NCBI GenBank assembly: GCA_038236965.1
Contig: JBBRZF010000017.1
Location: 1 to 33,146 of the forward strand
Direction of reading: 5' to 3'
Length of the DNA: 33,146 nucleotides
DNA from: JBBRZF01 sp038236965
GTDB lineage: Bacteria > Acidobacteriota > Terriglobia > Terriglobales > Acidobacteriaceae
Shown piece by piece: positions 16,262-24,089 of the stretch. The notes under the pieces were generated by a model, which was given only the letters and a program-made list of their open reading frames with translations, did not search any database and was not told where the DNA came from. Position numbers and translations under genes: made by a program. Position 1 is the stretch's first letter, and each line of letters starts with the position of its first letter.

Positions 16262-16571
16262 GGCTGGACCGTTTCACTCATTCCAAGAAATAAGCACCAC
16301 TGATTCCTTGGCAACTGAGCTTCCAAACCCAGTGGCAGGAAAACGAGGTGCAGCATGGGATTAGGTGCGGTTGAGGCTCCGCCCGTTGCATGCGATTGTC
16401 CAAAATACGGTATCCAGGTACTCACAATGGTGAGCTTGAAGCGCGGAGAGGGCCACGATTTCATGCAGGGGAAGTTGCGGTTCTGAAAGAACTTGTGCCG
16501 CAAAGACTGCATCTAAGCAGAGCGGGAATGGAGGACGATTTTTTGAGCTCCGACCCATCGAGATTGCCATC
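16262..16571. other. Divergent promoter region
   Basis: It separates the minus-strand phosphoesterase from the plus-strand coiled-coil protein. The left part holds a possible minus-strand promoter (TTGCCA/TATTTC). The right part holds the ECF-like site at 16488-16516. A possible TTGTCC-N17-TACTCA pair is also present near 16398. No coding frame is supported. Confidence 0.5.
16488..16516 (+). promoter_or_regulatory. Promoter-like site AGAACTT-N17-TCTAA
   Basis: AGAACTT (16488-16494), 17 bases and TCTAA (16512-16516), 55 bases before the ATG of the coiled-coil protein. The spacing and core match the sites at 12506 and 17222. It is a candidate target of the nearby ECF sigma factor. Confidence 0.35.
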
Positions 16572-17195
16572 ATGAAGAAATCTTGCGCGTTGTTCGGGCT
16601 GTTCCTGACTTCGTTTGCTTTCTCGCAGACACCGCAGCCAGCAGCTCTTCCAGCTATTGACGTCCAACTGAGCAACACCTTGGGACAGTTGCAACACACG
16701 GCGCAGGACGCGAATCTGGCGTTGAGTCGCATGCGCATCGAAAAGTGGAAGGCCGATGGGGAGACGAAGAAGCAGGCGCAGGCCAATTCCGAGTCACTGC
16801 AGCGCAACCTTGAGGGAGCGCTGCCGGAGATGATAGGAAAGGTGCGCGGTGCTCCGGGCGATCTGGCTGCGAATTTCCGGCTCTACAGGAACCTCAATGT
16901 GGTGTACGACGTTTTCGCCTCGGTAGCCGAGTCGGCGGGCGCCTTTGGGCCGAAGGACCAATATGAGGCTCTGGCTGCTCAGGCGATGGCCATGGATAAT
17001 CTGAGGCGTCAGTTGGCCGACAGGGTGGACCAGTTGGCGGTTGCGAAAGAGATGGAATTGTCGCAACTTCGCACGCAGATGGCGCGGGCGCGTCAGCAGG
17101 TGGCACCGCCACCTCCGAAAAAGATCGTGGTGGACGACAACGAAACGGCTAAGCCCAAGAAAAAGAAAGCTAAACCTGTTACACCTCCGCAGTAA
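16572..17195 (+). CDS. Exported coiled-coil protein, unknown
   Basis: A 207-residue protein with a signal peptide (about 1-19, ending AFSQ), long helices with heptad patterns (about 35-80 and 125-175), a Pro linker and a very basic C-terminal tail (KPKKKKAKP). I recognise no enzyme motif. The basic tail could bind nucleic acid, LPS or acidic wall polymers, which is inference. It lies upstream of the ECF sigma gene on the same strand and has an ECF-like promoter site before it, so it may belong to that regulon. A GGAATGGAGGA stretch about 40 bases upstream is too far to serve as its ribosome site. Confidence 0.75.
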   Translation: MKKSCALFGLFLTSFAFSQTPQPAALPAIDVQLSNTLGQLQHTAQDANLALSRMRIEKWKADGETKKQAQANSESLQRNLEGALPEMIGKVRGAPGDLAANFRLYRNLNVVYDVFASVAESAGAFGPKDQYEALAAQAMAMDNLRRQLADRVDQLAVAKEMELSQLRTQMARARQQVAPPPPKKIVVDDNETAKPKKKKAKPVTPPQ

Positions 17196-17221
17196 TAATT
17201 CAAGATAAATTCGCCGTAGCG

Positions 17222-17250
17222 GGAACTTCTGGCCTGTTGACGGAGTCTAT
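17222..17250 (+). promoter_or_regulatory. Possible autoregulatory ECF promoter GGAACTT-N17-TCTAT
   Basis: GGAACTT (17222-17228), 17 bases and TCTAT (17246-17250). GGAACTT is the known -35 of RpoE-type sigma factors, though their -10 (TCTGA) is usually 16 bases away. Its place upstream of an ECF sigma gene makes autoregulation plausible. Confidence 0.4.
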
Positions 17251-17404
17251 AGCTGTGAGGATGTGCATCCCCGGTGAGGGATCATGAACATCTTCAGGCC
17301 TGTGCTGCGCTTCTGGAGCGACGCGGAGTATGGGCGAGGGAGAGACCGGTTGCAGGTTTTTCCAGTCTATAGGCGCGCAGATTTCGGTCTGTTGCGATAG
17401 GGAT

Positions 17405-17444
17405 CCCGGGAAATGCTCAAAAAGGCATTCCGGGAGGGTTTTAT
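17405..17444 (+). terminator. Imperfect terminator-like hairpin
   Basis: CCCGGGAAATGC (17405-17416) pairs with GCATTCCGGG (17425-17434) with two single-base bulges, followed after a few bases by TTTTA. A weak terminator or attenuator. Confidence 0.4.
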
Positions 17445-17458
17445 GGCACTTGAGTATG

Positions 17459-17487
17459 TTGTTGCTGAGGTGACTTCCAATTATCAT
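17459..17487 (+). promoter_or_regulatory. Sigma-70-like promoter of the sigma gene
   Basis: TTGTTG (17459-17464), 17 bases, TATCAT (17482-17487). The expected start point near 17494 lies after an upstream in-frame ATG (17486), which favours the start at 17528. Confidence 0.4.
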
Positions 17488-17527
17488 GGGGTCTAATGCG
17501 GTGAGAGCCGTTGCAGGAGCAGCAACA

Positions 17528-18256
17528 ATGACGGAGCTGGCGGGCGCACTGGTTGTACGTGCGGAAGAAGCCTCGATCATCGCCGAATTAAAGGCGGGGT
17601 CTGAGGATGCCTATGCGTGGCTCATCGCTCAGTACCATCAACCCATCTATAGCCTGGTTTACCGCATCATCGACGATCCCTCAGACGCGCCGGATACCAC
17701 GCAGGAAGTATTCCTGAAGGTTTTCAGAGGTATGAAACGCTTTAATGGCGAATCGAGCCTGAAAACGTGGATCTATCGCATCGCTGTGCATGAGGCTTCG
17801 AACCGCCGTCGCTGGTGGTTCAGGCACAAGATCCGGGAGACTTCGATCGAGCCCTCCCCCGAGAACTTATCCGAGGATCCCGGATCTGTCCTTGCAATGA
17901 AGGACAAGCTGGTGGACGGCGGTGCTTCGCCGTTCGAGAACGTGATGCACGAAGAGATACGTGCGCGTGTGGAAGCGGAATTGAAACAGTTGCAGGAGCC
18001 CTACCGTACGACGGTGATCCTGCGGGATATCGAAGATTTGTCGTATGAACAGATCGCGGAAGTGATGGATGTATCGTTGGGAACGGTAAAGTCCCGGCTG
18101 GTCCGCGGACGCGACGTGCTGAAGAAGCGCCTCGAGCGGTTTGTCCGGGAAGTGGGACCAGCACTCGGCATACAGATCCGCGAAGGGTCCGCACCCCGGG
18201 GGCGCAAGGTAAACAGCGCCGGCAAAGGTAATCAGGAAATAGAGGTAACACCATGA
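17528..18256 (+). CDS. ECF RNA polymerase sigma factor (RpoE-like)
   Basis: A 242-residue sigma-70-family protein. Region 2 (about 32-100) contains DTTQEVFLKVFRG and the -10 binding helix around SLKTWIYRIAVHEASNRRR; a variable linker follows; region 4 (about 146-198) has the helix-turn-helix YEQIAEVMDVSLGTVKSRL. It has no region 1.1 or 3, as expected for an ECF factor, and a basic C-terminal tail. AGGAG (17515-17519) sits 8 bases before this ATG; an in-frame ATG at 17486 has no such site and may lie before the transcription start. The stop overlaps the anti-sigma start (ATGA), so the two are translationally coupled. It directs RNA polymerase to stress genes when released by its partner. Confidence 0.92.
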   Translation: MTELAGALVVRAEEASIIAELKAGSEDAYAWLIAQYHQPIYSLVYRIIDDPSDAPDTTQEVFLKVFRGMKRFNGESSLKTWIYRIAVHEASNRRRWWFRHKIRETSIEPSPENLSEDPGSVLAMKDKLVDGGASPFENVMHEEIRARVEAELKQLQEPYRTTVILRDIEDLSYEQIAEVMDVSLGTVKSRLVRGRDVLKKRLERFVREVGPALGIQIREGSAPRGRKVNSAGKGNQEIEVTP

Positions 18257-18918
18257 AGTGTACAGACGCACGAACGTTGATGTCGTCGTTCCTGGATGGT
18301 GCCATGACAGGCAAAAGGATGCGGGCGGTCAACGATCATCTGGAAGGATGCAGCAACTGTTGCGAAGAGTATTCGCTGCTGGTAGGGTCGCAGAAGCTGG
18401 TTTCGAGTGTGGGGCGCATTTCGGCTCCGCCGGACCTGGCGCTAAAACTGAGAGTCGCTATTTCTCAGCAAGCTGCGCGCAATCGCGGCCGTTCCTGGCA
18501 GGGCGTGTTAGTCCGGTTTGAGAATGCTTTCAACGCATTCATGGTTCCGGCCACGGCAGGAGTGGTTTCGGCGATCATCATCTTCGGATTGCTGATCGGG
18601 GTGTTGATGCCGGGACAGCTTTCGGCCTCCAATGATGTCCCGACGGCGCTGTTCACTCCGCCGGAACTGGCTTCGTCTCCCTTCGGTGTGGAGATGGGCT
18701 ATGTAAATGCGGAATCGCTGGTGGTGGAAGCCTACGTGGATGCAAACGGCCGTGTGCAGGATTATCGAGTGCTTTCGGAGCCCGATTCTGCGCGCGACGA
18801 GCTGCCGGAACTGAAAAACATGATGATCTTCACGGTGTTCAAGCCGGCTACGACCTTCGGTCAGCCGACGAGCGGCCATGTGATCCTTTCGTTCGCGAAA
18901 GTGAATGTAAAGGGATAA
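18253..18918 (+). CDS. Zinc-finger anti-sigma factor with TonB-like C-terminal domain
   Basis: A 221-residue inner-membrane protein. The N-terminus is a zf-HC2 anti-sigma domain with C3 and H29-x3-C33-x2-C36, which binds and silences the cognate ECF factor. A single span lies at about 97-119. The outer domain ends in a segment (about 150-220) with the VDANGRVQDYRVLSEP pattern, followed by a FKPA-x-G-P turn and a final beta strand, which resembles TonB C-terminal domains. This fusion could let the protein sense an envelope or outer-membrane signal; that is inference. It overlaps the sigma gene by 4 bases, is the second gene of the pair and is followed by a terminator. Confidence 0.88.
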   Translation: MKCTDARTLMSSFLDGAMTGKRMRAVNDHLEGCSNCCEEYSLLVGSQKLVSSVGRISAPPDLALKLRVAISQQAARNRGRSWQGVLVRFENAFNAFMVPATAGVVSAIIIFGLLIGVLMPGQLSASNDVPTALFTPPELASSPFGVEMGYVNAESLVVEAYVDANGRVQDYRVLSEPDSARDELPELKNMMIFTVFKPATTFGQPTSGHVILSFAKVNVKG

Positions 18919-18926
18919 CCGAGGTT

Positions 18927-18960
18927 GCCGGTCCGGACAATCGGGCCGGCTTTCGTTTTC
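18927..18960 (+). terminator. Intrinsic terminator of the sigma/anti-sigma operon
   Basis: GCCGGTCC (18927-18934) pairs with GGGCCGGC (18943-18950), 8 bp with one G-U, then TTTCGTTTTC. It lies 8 bases after the anti-sigma stop. Confidence 0.85.
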
Positions 18961-19032
18961 TTACAAGTTTTGTAAAGTTGAGCCATTCTTCCTCAAAGCG
19001 ATGTGCGAACGGGCAGCCGCTGGTTTTGAGGT

Positions 19033-19061
19033 TTGATTGCGGAGAACGAACCCCGTACACT
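19033..19061 (+). promoter_or_regulatory. Sigma-70 promoter with near-leaderless start
   Basis: TTGATT (19033-19038), 17 bases and TACACT (19056-19061). The predicted start point falls about 3 bases before the ATG at 19071, leaving no room for a ribosome site. Confidence 0.45.
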
Positions 19062-19070
19062 GACACCCTG

Positions 19071-20600
19071 ATGATCCCAAAAACACAGAATCTCAAGAGG
19101 CTGGCCTCGGACTGCGCTCGTCGATTTGCGGGCATGTTGCTACTGGTTGCGCTGTGCGCATCTAGCGCGCGCGCCCAGGCAACGCCAACCCTGTCGTTGG
19201 ATAGCAGCCCCGCGTTGTTCGGCGTGCTGGCCGCGATGAATAGCTGCGGCTACGACGAAGAGCTTGCCCTCTCGAACCCTTTACGTGCGCAGATACGCGC
19301 CGAAGTCGCGCAAGCCTCCAAGAGTGGCGCGGCCAAGGAATCGCTGAACCGCATGTGCCGCTTCTACGTGGACCACATGCAGGCCGACCCTACGCGGCAG
19401 TTGGCTCAATATGTTTCCCTGGCGCTGAACCTGGATGACACCTTCGCGCCGCGCGGCAAAGAGGCAGACCTTCCCCCGGACGCGGTCTATGTGCTGGGTA
19501 TCGTGCCGCTATTGCAGAGCTACTACGCGAATGCGGGATTGCAAAAAATATGGACAGCCCACCGGAGCGCCTACGATGCGCTGGTAGAGCAGTACCATGC
19601 TCCGGTCTCGAACCTGCTTCTGGCCACCGACATCTACCTGAAGCAACCGCTAAGTTCGTATCTTGGACGTGGCTTCACCGTGTACGTGGAACCGCTGTCG
19701 GCGCCCGGTCACGTGAATGCGCGCGTCTATGGCGATAACTATTACCTGGTAGTCTCGCCAACTCCGAGCGGATTGAAGCTCGACCAGATACGCCACACCT
19801 ACCTTCATTACATCCTGGACCCGCTGATCGCAAAACGCGCGATTACGCTGACGCGTCTTCGTCCCCTGTTGCAATCGGTTTCCGACGCTCCGCTGGCCGA
19901 CAGTTATAAACAGGACATCGCGCTGCTGGTGACGGAGTCGATGATCCGGGCGGTCGAAGCGCGGACCCTGAAAGCTCCGGAAGCGGCGCGCGCCGAGGCG
20001 ATGGAAAAATCCATGTCGGAAGGCTTTATCCTGACGCGCTATTTCTACGAACAGCTGGCGGCCTTCGAGAAGACTCCAACGGGATTCCGCGATGTGTACG
20101 GTGACTGGCTCCGCGAATTGGACATCAGGAAGGAAATGAAGCAGGCGTCGCAGATTCGTTTTGCCAGCAGCGCGACGCAGGAAGTAGTTCGTCCAGCGCG
20201 GGAACTGACGCTGGTGGACCTTGCCGAAAAGCAGTTGGCGAATGGGAATCCGGAACTGGCTCAGAAGCTGGCGCGCCAGGCTCTGGACGAAAACCAGGGA
20301 GATGCCGGACGCGCGACCTTCGCACTGGCGCGCGCTTCGACCATGCAAGGCGACATGAAGGGTGCGCAACTTTACTTTGAACGCACACTCACGAAATCCA
20401 GCGATCCAAAGATCACGGCCTGGAGCCACATCTACCTTGGCCGCATCGCAGATATGCAGGAAGACCGTGAATCCGCGTTGAAGCATTACCAAGCGGCGTT
20501 AGCGGCAGACGATAAGAGTTTGGATACAAAAGCAGCGGCGGAAAGAGGGATACAACGACCCTACGAACCACCGCAGCATGAAGCGAAAGATCCTAAATAA
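19071..20600 (+). CDS. Exported protein, degenerate metallopeptidase-like with TPR tail
   Basis: A 509-residue protein from the ATG at 19071, chosen because a signal peptide follows (about 1-35, with RRFAGMLLLVALCASSARAQ); the frame extends 31 codons upstream into unlikely sequence. The middle is helical with a beta part (about 200-235), followed by RHTYLHYILDP, where H242-TYL-H246 sits where a gluzincin-type peptidase would have HExxH. The catalytic Glu would be Thr, so activity is doubtful. The last third (about 385-490) has TPR-like repeats (LAEKQLANGNPELAQKLA). Family unknown. It overlaps no neighbour, but its stop lies 46 bases before the next start, so the two are probably co-transcribed. 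Confidence 0.8.
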   Translation: MIPKTQNLKRLASDCARRFAGMLLLVALCASSARAQATPTLSLDSSPALFGVLAAMNSCGYDEELALSNPLRAQIRAEVAQASKSGAAKESLNRMCRFYVDHMQADPTRQLAQYVSLALNLDDTFAPRGKEADLPPDAVYVLGIVPLLQSYYANAGLQKIWTAHRSAYDALVEQYHAPVSNLLLATDIYLKQPLSSYLGRGFTVYVEPLSAPGHVNARVYGDNYYLVVSPTPSGLKLDQIRHTYLHYILDPLIAKRAITLTRLRPLLQSVSDAPLADSYKQDIALLVTESMIRAVEARTLKAPEAARAEAMEKSMSEGFILTRYFYEQLAAFEKTPTGFRDVYGDWLRELDIRKEMKQASQIRFASSATQEVVRPARELTLVDLAEKQLANGNPELAQKLARQALDENQGDAGRATFALARASTMQGDMKGAQLYFERTLTKSSDPKITAWSHIYLGRIADMQEDRESALKHYQAALAADDKSLDTKAAAERGIQRPYEPPQHEAKDPK

Positions 20601-20646
20601 CCCCCAACAGTCCCGGCTTATCCGGACCGTGAGAGAGAGTATTGTC

Positions 20647-21498
20647 ATGAAAAGAATTTCCGCAGTTCTACTGACCCTGACCTTGGCGGGCGCCAGCGCA
20701 ATGGCGCAGCAGAAACCCGCCGACACTAAGACGGCGGCACCGGCGACCCAGGCGCAGGCTGCCGCACCGAAGGTGGCACAGGCGAAGACGAAACAGGAAT
20801 ATGAAGACTATAAAAAGGCAGCGTCTTCCCCCGACCCGGCTGCCATGGAAAAGGCTGCGGCAGAGTTCGCCGCCAAGTATCCCGGCAGCGAAATGCGCGT
20901 AATGTTGTACCGTCAGGCCATGGCCTTATTTCAGCAGGCGAACGAAGCGGACAAGACGGTAGAGATGGGACGCCAGGCGATCGCCATCGAGCCTGAAGAA
21001 CCGGTCACTCTCATCACGGTTGCCGGCGTGCTCGCCGAACGCACACGCGATACAGATTTGGATAAAGATGACCGTTTGAAAGAAGCCAACGAGATGTCTG
21101 AAAAAGGTCTCGCCAACATCGAGAAGATGCAAGGCTCCCCGGGCATGTCAGCACAACAGTTGAAGAATGGAAAGGACATGTTGCGTTCGATGGCGCTGGG
21201 TACGCTCGCATGGTCAGCGTACGTGAACAAGAATTATGCTGTCGCGGAAAAGCAGTATAAGACTGCTATCGACGCTTACGCTGCGGATCCTGATCCGAGT
21301 CAATTCTTGCGCCTGACATTGACCTTAGACAAGGAACAGAAATACCCCGAGGCCCTCGAATGGGCCAACAAGACGTTGAAGATTTCGCCTCCCGACTCTC
21401 CGTTCGTGCAGCTTGCCAACAACGAGATCGAGCGCTTGAAGACGTTGACGGGCGCGGCGAAACCCGCAGCTACGCCGGCGGCAGCGCCGAAGAAATAG
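20647..21498 (+). CDS. Exported TPR-like protein
   Basis: A 283-residue protein with a signal peptide (about 1-20, MKRISAVLLTLTLAGASAMA), an Ala/Pro/Lys linker and a helical region (about 50-265) of TPR character, ending in an Ala/Pro/Lys tail. This start is chosen over the in-frame ATG at 20578 because a GAGAGAG ribosome site and the signal peptide belong to it. It contains no catalytic motif I can name. It lies 46 bases after the preceding gene and ends just before the hairpin at the rnc start. It is likely periplasmic and may work with its neighbour. Confidence 0.82.
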   Translation: MKRISAVLLTLTLAGASAMAQQKPADTKTAAPATQAQAAAPKVAQAKTKQEYEDYKKAASSPDPAAMEKAAAEFAAKYPGSEMRVMLYRQAMALFQQANEADKTVEMGRQAIAIEPEEPVTLITVAGVLAERTRDTDLDKDDRLKEANEMSEKGLANIEKMQGSPGMSAQQLKNGKDMLRSMALGTLAWSAYVNKNYAVAEKQYKTAIDAYAADPDPSQFLRLTLTLDKEQKYPEALEWANKTLKISPPDSPFVQLANNEIERLKTLTGAAKPAATPAAAPKK

Positions 21499-21516
21499 TT
21501 TAACGAGCAAGGAACT

Positions 21517-21580
21517 ACCCCGCGATCTGACGGCGTTGCTGCCTGTTTTGTTCAGCAGATGGCAACGCCGTCCGCGGGGT
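21517..21580 (+). promoter_or_regulatory. Long perfect stem in front of rnc
   Basis: ACCCCGCG (21517-21524) and GACGGCGTTGC (21529-21539) pair fully with GCAACGCCGTC (21562-21572) and CGCGGGGT (21573-21580). That is 19 bp with one 4-base bulge (ATCT), capped by a 22-base loop. Its foot ends 8 bases before the rnc ATG (21589). RNase III cuts such duplexes, and E. coli rnc is self-regulated through a 5' stem. The stem could also act as a terminator for the preceding gene, but only TTCTTACTT follows. Confidence 0.6.
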
Positions 21581-21588
21581 TCTTACTT

Positions 21589-22347
21589 ATGAGCGAACGC
21601 CACGTCAGCGAACTCGAACGCGTCCTCGGTCACAGCTTCTCCAAGACCGAACTACTGTTGCGCGCCCTTACCCATAGCTCCCACGCACAGGAGAGTGAAG
21701 GCGAGACTGCCCCGGAGACTCGCCGCGACGACAATGAACAGATGGAGTTCCTCGGCGACGCCGTCCTTGGATTCGTAACCAGCCAGGAATTGTTCCGTCG
21801 CTTCCCTGCCTACAACGAAGGCCAGTTATCCAAGCTCAAGGCGCATTTGGTTAGTGCAAAGCACTTAGTGCGCGCTGCGCGCAAACTGGAGATCGGCGAA
21901 TTTCTGCGGCTGGGACGCGGAGAAGAAAAGACCGGAGGCCGCGCCAAGGCAGCGCTGCTGGTGGATGCACTGGAAGCGGTGCTGGCGGCCCTCTATCTCG
22001 ACGCGGGGCTGGATATGGCGCGCGAGTTCATCCTTCGTGAAATACTGGGACCGGAGCTAACGCGGCTTCAGGAACACGGAACGGAAATGCCCGTTTTCGA
22101 TTACAAGTCGCGACTGCTGGAAGTAGCGCAGGCAAGCGGGCATCCGCAACCTTCCTACGTGGTATTGAAGGAAGAGGGTCCGGAGCATCGCAAGACCTTT
22201 ACGGTGGAAGCGCGGGTCCATTTGCACGACGACGGCGCACCGGATTTCGCTGGACGCGGCATTGGGCCGACGAAGAAGAAAGCAGAACAGTTGGCCGCTC
22301 AACAGGCGCTCGAGAAAATCGAGAACGGGACAAATCAGCAGAAGTGA
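21589..22347 (+). CDS. rnc: Ribonuclease III
   Basis: A 252-residue RNase III. The N-terminal endonuclease domain carries NEQMEFLGD (E50, E53, D57) and LVDALEAVLAALYLDAG (D126, E129), all metal ligands intact; a double-stranded RNA-binding domain follows (about 170-248) with the KKKAEQLAAQQAL helix. It processes rRNA and cuts structured mRNAs in the cytoplasm. An in-frame ATG at 21559 lies inside the stem loop and adds ten atypical residues, so 21589 is preferred. A longer acidic insertion (about 34-46) before the catalytic helix is a minor oddity. The stop overlaps the next start (GTGA). Confidence 0.93.
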   Translation: MSERHVSELERVLGHSFSKTELLLRALTHSSHAQESEGETAPETRRDDNEQMEFLGDAVLGFVTSQELFRRFPAYNEGQLSKLKAHLVSAKHLVRAARKLEIGEFLRLGRGEEKTGGRAKAALLVDALEAVLAALYLDAGLDMAREFILREILGPELTRLQEHGTEMPVFDYKSRLLEVAQASGHPQPSYVVLKEEGPEHRKTFTVEARVHLHDDGAPDFAGRGIGPTKKKAEQLAAQQALEKIENGTNQQK

Positions 22348-23300
22348 GTCAACCAGAAGAACACGGACCCGAGTTTGGTCAGGAATCGCCCGCCGATGCT
22401 GTTCCTGCCGCCGGACCGAGCGACGCGCCTGCAACTTCACGGGAATCCGGCGAGGTTGATCCCGCGATAGCTGCGGTTGAATCCGCACCGGACGAAGCGC
22501 CGGCAGCGACAGGCACCGCCGAGGTCGATGCGACGAAAGCTGTTTCGTCCGACTCCGATACGGATTTCCCCGGAATACTGCAATCGCTGGCCGTCACCAT
22601 CGTCATCGCCGTCTTCGTCATCACCTTCATCGTGCAGGCTTTCCAGATACCGTCGGAATCGATGGAGAACACACTGCTGATCGGCGATTACCTTCTGGTG
22701 GACAAGGCGCATTATGGACCGGGGGGAACGTGGTCGTGGTTGCTTCCCTATCGGCCAGTGAAACGCGACGACATCGTTGTCTTCCGGTACCCGGTACATC
22801 CGTCGCAGCATTTTGTGAAGCGCGTGATCGGTGTTCCGGGCGACCGCGTCAGGCTTATCAAGAAACATGTTTTCGTCAATGGCGTGGAGGTTGCCGAGCC
22901 TTTTGCGGTGTATAAGCGGCACGACCGCGACAGTTTCCGCGACAACTTCCCTACCGGGGATTCACTGAGTCCGAGCATCGAGGCAGCCTGGTACCTGGAA
23001 CTGCGCCGCCTGACCGACGAGGGACAACTTATTGTTCCGGCAGGTTTCTACTTCGTGATGGGAGACAATCGCGAAGAGAGCCTCGACAGCCGTTATTGGG
23101 GATTTGTGCCCCAGGAAAATATCATTGGACGCCCACTCCTCATTTATTGGTCGGTGGAGCGCCGTGCGCTGGACGATGATGAGGAAACCGATGCTGCCTC
23201 TAACGCACCCTCGGGTGGTAAACTGACTCGTTTCGGACATGCGGTGATCAACACCTTCCGCCACATGCGCTGGCATCGAACTTTGCGCCTCGTTTATTAG
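22344..23300 (+). CDS. lepB: Type I signal peptidase, first copy
   Basis: A 318-residue S26 peptidase. The first 70 residues form an acidic, Ala/Glu/Pro-rich cytoplasmic extension; one span follows (about 74-98), then the catalytic PSESMENTLLIGD (nucleophile Ser106) and VKRVIGVPGDR (general base Lys159), and the GDNREESLDSRYWG box near residue 235. It removes signal peptides from exported proteins at the outer face of the inner membrane. It begins with GTG, overlapping the rnc stop by 4 bases. Compared with the second copy, it has the acidic N-terminal extension and a longer insertion between the Lys and GDN boxes. Both copies keep all catalytic residues. Confidence 0.92.
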   Translation: MSQPEEHGPEFGQESPADAVPAAGPSDAPATSRESGEVDPAIAAVESAPDEAPAATGTAEVDATKAVSSDSDTDFPGILQSLAVTIVIAVFVITFIVQAFQIPSESMENTLLIGDYLLVDKAHYGPGGTWSWLLPYRPVKRDDIVVFRYPVHPSQHFVKRVIGVPGDRVRLIKKHVFVNGVEVAEPFAVYKRHDRDSFRDNFPTGDSLSPSIEAAWYLELRRLTDEGQLIVPAGFYFVMGDNREESLDSRYWGFVPQENIIGRPLLIYWSVERRALDDDEETDAASNAPSGGKLTRFGHAVINTFRHMRWHRTLRLVY

Positions 23301-23327
23301 CGGCATTCGCCCGACAGGATTGAAGAA

Positions 23328-24089
23328 TTGGCCAAAAAGATCGACGTTGAAAAGGTAGAAAAGCCGAAAGAGACGATGCCAGAGTTCATTTCCTCCATGG
23401 CGGTCGTGCTCGTGGTCGGACTCTTCATCATCACCTTCACCCTGCAGGCTTTCGAGATTCCCTCGAGTTCGATGGAGAACACGCTGCTCATCGGCGACCA
23501 CGTTTTTGTGGACCGCATGATGATGGCTCCGCGCACGGCCACCGTCCGGAAACTGCTGCCCTACCGCAAGGTTCATCGCGGAGACATCGTGGTTTTCCTG
23601 TCACCGGAGACTCCCGGACTTTACGTGGTGAAGCGCATCATCGGCCAGCCTGGCGACAGGATTCATCTCCGCGACAATCAGCTTTTCCTGAACGGACAGC
23701 TACAGAACGAACCCTACGTGGTACACAACGGAAGTTACAACCCCTATCGCGACAACTTCCCGGAGATTCCTCCGGAAGTAGGCACGGTAACGCCCGAGTG
23801 GCATCTGGAACTGAGTTCGCATCTGCAGAATGGCGACCTGGTGGTTCCGGAAGGCTCGTACTTCGCGATGGGAGACAATCGCGACGTGAGTTACGACAGC
23901 CGCTACTGGGGATTCATTCCGCAGGAAAACGTGATCGGACGGCCGATGTTCATCTACTGGTCGTTTGAGACGCCCGCCGGGCAGTATCTTAAATCCAGTC
24001 TTCCCGAACGAGTGGCATTCATCGGCAAGATCGTGATCCACTTCTTTGACCAGACCCGCTGGTCACGCATGCTGCGGCTGGTGCGGTGA
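23328..24089 (+). CDS. lepB: Type I signal peptidase, second copy
   Basis: A 253-residue S26 peptidase in tandem with the first copy. One span lies at about 20-42, followed by PSSSMENTLLIGD (Ser48), VKRIIGQPGDR (Lys102) and GDNRDVSYDSRYWG. It starts with TTG, with AGGA about 8 bases upstream and 27 bases after the first copy. It lacks the acidic N-terminal extension. Two intact signal peptidases in one operon suggest division of substrates, for example by signal type or by growth condition; nothing in the sequence shows which. The stop overlaps the AsmA start (TGATG). Confidence 0.92.
   Translation: MAKKIDVEKVEKPKETMPEFISSMAVVLVVGLFIITFTLQAFEIPSSSMENTLLIGDHVFVDRMMMAPRTATVRKLLPYRKVHRGDIVVFLSPETPGLYVVKRIIGQPGDRIHLRDNQLFLNGQLQNEPYVVHNGSYNPYRDNFPEIPPEVGTVTPEWHLELSSHLQNGDLVVPEGSYFAMGDNRDVSYDSRYWGFIPQENVIGRPMFIYWSFETPAGQYLKSSLPERVAFIGKIVIHFFDQTRWSRMLRLVR

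Larger units (their letters stand above)
17196..17527. other. Regulatory region before the ECF sigma gene
   Basis: About 330 bases holding an ECF-like promoter (17222-17250), an imperfect hairpin (17405-17434, followed by GAGGGTTTTA) and a sigma-70-like promoter (17459-17487). The hairpin between the two promoters may terminate the upstream transcript or attenuate readthrough. Confidence 0.5.

Noticed and set aside
17878..17905. Another GAACTT-type site (N16, TCTGT) inside the sigma gene
   Set aside because: It lies in coding sequence with a different gap. GAACTT alone is expected several times by chance, so I did not count it with the intergenic sites.
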